Positions 62,398-64,000 of a DNA stretch of 64,000 bases are shown here, piece by piece. The position numbers and the translations under genes are program-made. Position 1 is the stretch's first letter. Each line of letters starts with the position of its first letter. This DNA comes from an uncultured delta proteobacterium (GTDB lineage Bacteria > Desulfobacterota > Syntrophia > Syntrophales > UBA8958), in the NCBI GenBank assembly GCA_903885795.1, contig CAISJV010000001.1, positions 124,001 through 188,000 of the forward strand. Direction: 5' to 3'. The notes below the pieces were generated by a model. It was not told the DNA's origin. It worked only from the letters and a program-made list of their open reading frames with translations, and searched no databases.

Positions 62398-62871
62398 TCA
62401 ATCCTTCTTCGGTATCCGGGCGATTGTTTCCTCCAGCGTGGTCTGAAGTCCCGTCATGGCATTGGACATCAGTTGCACATCCTCCCCGGAAAAGGTACCA
62501 AAATCCAATGCCGAAACCTTCGTTCCTACCGTCTCCAGCGCGTCCGCCATTGTCTGCGCGGGGCTGGTCTTCGCCGTTGTCCGAGTGCTTGGTGCGGCCG
62601 CCTTGGCCTGGGCTTTACGGTATTTCTGATACTAGGTGATCATGCTCCGTTGCTGCTTGTTCTTGGCCAGGCCGATGAGAACTTTCTTCGGCACGTTGGG
62701 GTCCTGGCGGAAGAGGATCGGCTCCAGAATGCCGTGCTGGACCACGGAGGCGGTAAGTTCTTCCAGGGCCTGGGGATCAAGGTATTTACGGGGTTGGTTG
62801 GGGTCCGACTGGAGTTCGGCCAGGGGGACGGAATAGAGTTGGTTGGGGGTGTAGGTGCCAGTGGTTGCCAT
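62398..62871 (-). pseudogene. ParB-like partition protein, internal deletion and nonsense codon
   Basis: On the minus strand the N-terminal ParB/Spo0J box is intact (SVPLAELQSDPNQPRKYLD, LEELTASVVQHGILEPILFRQD). It then jumps to DPNVPKKVLIGLAKNKQQRSMIT, normally far downstream, so the central HTH part (over 100 residues) is deleted. A TAG at 62632-62634 interrupts the frame, after which YQKYRKAQAKA and a tail ending IARIPKKD continue in the same frame to TGA 62398-62400. It resembles plasmid or integrative-element ParB, and points to a decayed mobile element. ATG 62871 has an AAAGGAG site. Confidence 0.75.
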
Positions 62872-62996
62872 AAGATACTCCTTTCTGCTACTCGAAAAGG
62901 ATAATACATCATGGAGCTAAACTGTTAAGTATTTGAGATAATACACTGATTATTCTTACAGTCAAGAAGAAAGTGTGGCAAACGAGAAAGATCACA

Positions 62997-63025
62997 TTGA
63001 CAAACGATAGCGTATATGCTATCAC
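62997..63025 (+). promoter_or_regulatory. Promoter and operator of the second hicAB locus
   Basis: TTGACA (62997-63002), a 17-bp spacer and TATCAC (63020-63025). The spacer holds GATAGC-GTATAT-GCTATC (63006-63023), a near-perfect palindrome whose core AGCGTATATGCT matches AGCATATATGCT in the other hicAB operator except for one base. Confidence 0.7.
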
Positions 63026-63032
63026 GTGGCAT

Positions 63033-63272
63033 ATGAAAGACAAGGATCGTCTTGAAAATCCACAAAATGTCTTATTTGCCGATCTGCTAAAGATTTGTGA
63101 AAAATACTTCGGTAAACCAAGAATACGTGGAAGTCATCACATCTTTAAAACGCCATGGAAAGGTGATCCCAGGATAAATCTGCAAAAAGTAGATAAAATG
63201 GCAAAATTCTATCAAGTAAAAGACGTGAAGAAAGCTATCGAGAAAATGGAGGCCAAGAAAAATGGAGAATAA
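63033..63272 (+). CDS. hicA: HicA-family mRNA interferase toxin (second locus)
   Basis: 79 residues. Conserved RIRGSHHIFKTPW holds the catalytic His (about residue 35), with FADLLKICEKYFGKP before and INLQKVDKMAKFYQVKDVKKAIE after. It is a longer HicA subtype than the one at 57805. ATG 63033 lies 7 bp after the -10 box, again implying a leaderless message; the in-frame GTG at 62973 lies upstream of the promoter and is rejected. It overlaps hicB by 11 bp. Confidence 0.82.
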   Translation: MKDKDRLENPQNVLFADLLKICEKYFGKPRIRGSHHIFKTPWKGDPRINLQKVDKMAKFYQVKDVKKAIEKMEAKKNGE

Positions 63273-63591
63273 CATTGAAAAATATACATACCGGATCGAG
63301 TGGTCGGAGAATGATCATTGTCATGTGGCCAGATGCTTAGAGTTTCCTTCTCTGGCTGCCCACGGGGATACAATTGAGGAAGCGCTGAAGGAAATAGAAT
63401 ATGTTGTTGCGGAGTCTGTAAAGTGGATGCAGGAAGAAGGTGAAGCCGTGCCGAAGCCGTTAGGACTCAAGAAATTCAAAGGTCTTCTCACTTTGAGAAT
63501 CCCCCCTGAAAAACACCGGGAGTTGGCTATCCGCTGCGCTGAGGAGGGAGTTTCCCTGAACCGCTTTATCCTATCCCGTCTTTCTACGTGA
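63262..63591 (+). CDS. hicB: HicB antitoxin with ribbon-helix-helix C-terminus (second locus)
   Basis: 109 residues. The HicB domain occupies residues about 8-65 (YRIEWSENDHCHVARCLEFPSLAAHGDTIEEALKEIEYVV). An Arc/MetJ-like RHH end (LTLRIPPEKHRELAIRCAEEGVSLNRFILSRL) gives DNA binding, unlike the HTH of the first HicB. GGAGG lies upstream in the hicA end. Autorepression through 63006-63023 is inferred. Confidence 0.86.
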   Translation: MENNIEKYTYRIEWSENDHCHVARCLEFPSLAAHGDTIEEALKEIEYVVAESVKWMQEEGEAVPKPLGLKKFKGLLTLRIPPEKHRELAIRCAEEGVSLNRFILSRLST

Positions 63592-63648
63592 ACAATCAGT
63601 TTATTACACATTTCCTTTGATGTGGTTATGAATGAAGAGGTGAAAATT

Positions 63649-64000
63649 ATGGACGTGAAGGTCAACAAAGGGATGTTGTCGCTGGTGCAGGGGGATATTA
63701 CCCGGGAGGAGACGGATGTCATTGTCAATGCCGCCAATTCCCGCTTGGCCGGGGGTGCGGGGGTGGATGGGGCCATCCATGAGGCCGGGGGGCCGTCCAT
63801 TATGGATGAATGCCGGAAGATCGGCGGGTGTCCCACCGGTCAGGCGGTAATCACCTCCGGAGGGGCCCTGAAGGCGAAGTACGTTATCCATACCGTCGGG
63901 CCGGTCTACCAGGGAGGCGGGAGAGGGGAGGCCAACCTGTTGCGTAGCGCCTATCTGGAGAGCATGAAGCTCGCTTCCGCCAGAAAACTGAAGAGCATCG
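63649..64000 (+). CDS. Macro-domain protein (ADP-ribose hydrolase type), 3' truncated by window
   Basis: 117 codons run off the right edge. The macro-domain motifs [35 protein letters not shown] and [10 protein letters not shown] are present, typical of MacroD/YmdB-type enzymes that remove ADP-ribose or deacetylate O-acetyl-ADP-ribose. The catalytic Asn (NAANS) and Gly-rich loop are intact. ATG 63649 has GAGGTG upstream; ATG 63628 is open too but has no ribosome site. It follows hicB by 57 bp. As TA-linked macro proteins exist (DarG), a defence role is possible, but a housekeeping role is just as likely. Confidence 0.82.
   Translation, partial: MDVKVNKGMLSLVQGDITREETDVIVNAANSRLAGGAGVDGAIHEAGGPSIMDECRKIGGCPTGQAVITSGGALKAKYVIHTVGPVYQGGGRGEANLLRSAYLESMKLASARKLKSI

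Noticed and set aside
62302-62904. Plus-strand open frame of 200 codons
   Set aside because: It runs antisense to the parB-like remnant, whose ParB motifs are clear on the other strand.

Overview
The window looks like a chromosomal stretch of an anaerobic or microaerophilic Gram-negative bacterium, most likely a deltaproteobacterium (Desulfobacterota, Syntrophus-like). This is an inference. It rests on a phenylacetate-CoA ligase/ACT pair, a flavin reductase-rubredoxin fusion, a fused FeoA-FeoB, a giant two-partner-secreted adhesin and moderately GC-rich coding sequence. No rRNA, tRNA or CRISPR array was seen.

Layout. (1) 1-4324: the 5' end of a membrane sensor gene (minus strand), a Gate-domain membrane protein, then paaK, an ACT-domain protein and a cytidylate kinase-like protein. 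(2) 4608-26363: a two-partner secretion locus. It has a TpsB transporter, a TpsA exoprotein of about 5237 residues with TPS, glycine-rich and GLUG-repeat regions, an overlapping FecR-domain gene, then an acetyltransferase, a PIG-L deacetylase and a GT-C glycosyltransferase that could decorate a surface product. (3) 26426-31522: a defence cassette (AbiEi/AbiEii type IV toxin-antitoxin plus a lone BglII-like restriction endonuclease) between two 253-bp direct repeats, followed by a DUF4143 ATPase. (4) 31681-43785: housekeeping and envelope genes: parvulin isomerase, solute-binding lipoprotein, an amidohydrolase pseudogene, FlgO-like protein, FeoAB, YgjP-like protease, cupin, MBL hydrolase, CopZ/CopA and rubredoxin flavoprotein. 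(5) 43964-49703: an LsrF-like aldolase, Zn alcohol dehydrogenase, class II aldolase-like protein, nitroreductase and PolX.

(6) 49704-56794: a complete trpEGDCFBA operon. It is preceded by a leader peptide with three consecutive Trp codons and two tandem intrinsic terminators, which is a readable attenuation region. A 127-bp terminal-inverted-repeat element sits between trpD and trpC, with a second copy at 45893. (7) 56795-63591: a toxin-antitoxin and defence island. It contains orphan brnA with a brnT remnant, hicAB, a trpA copy with a 285-bp in-frame deletion, a 996-residue reverse transcriptase-nitrilase fusion (DRT1/UG1-like) with a 590-bp non-coding leader, a broken parB-like gene and a second hicAB. 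A macro-domain gene runs off the end.

The most interesting signals are the RT-nitrilase gene and its unexplained leader; the two hicAB loci, which share a palindromic operator inside the promoter spacer and start with apparently leaderless hicA mRNAs; the repeat-bounded AbiE/BglII-like cassette; the trpA partial duplication flanking the TA cassette; and the adhesin locus with possible glycan-modifying genes.
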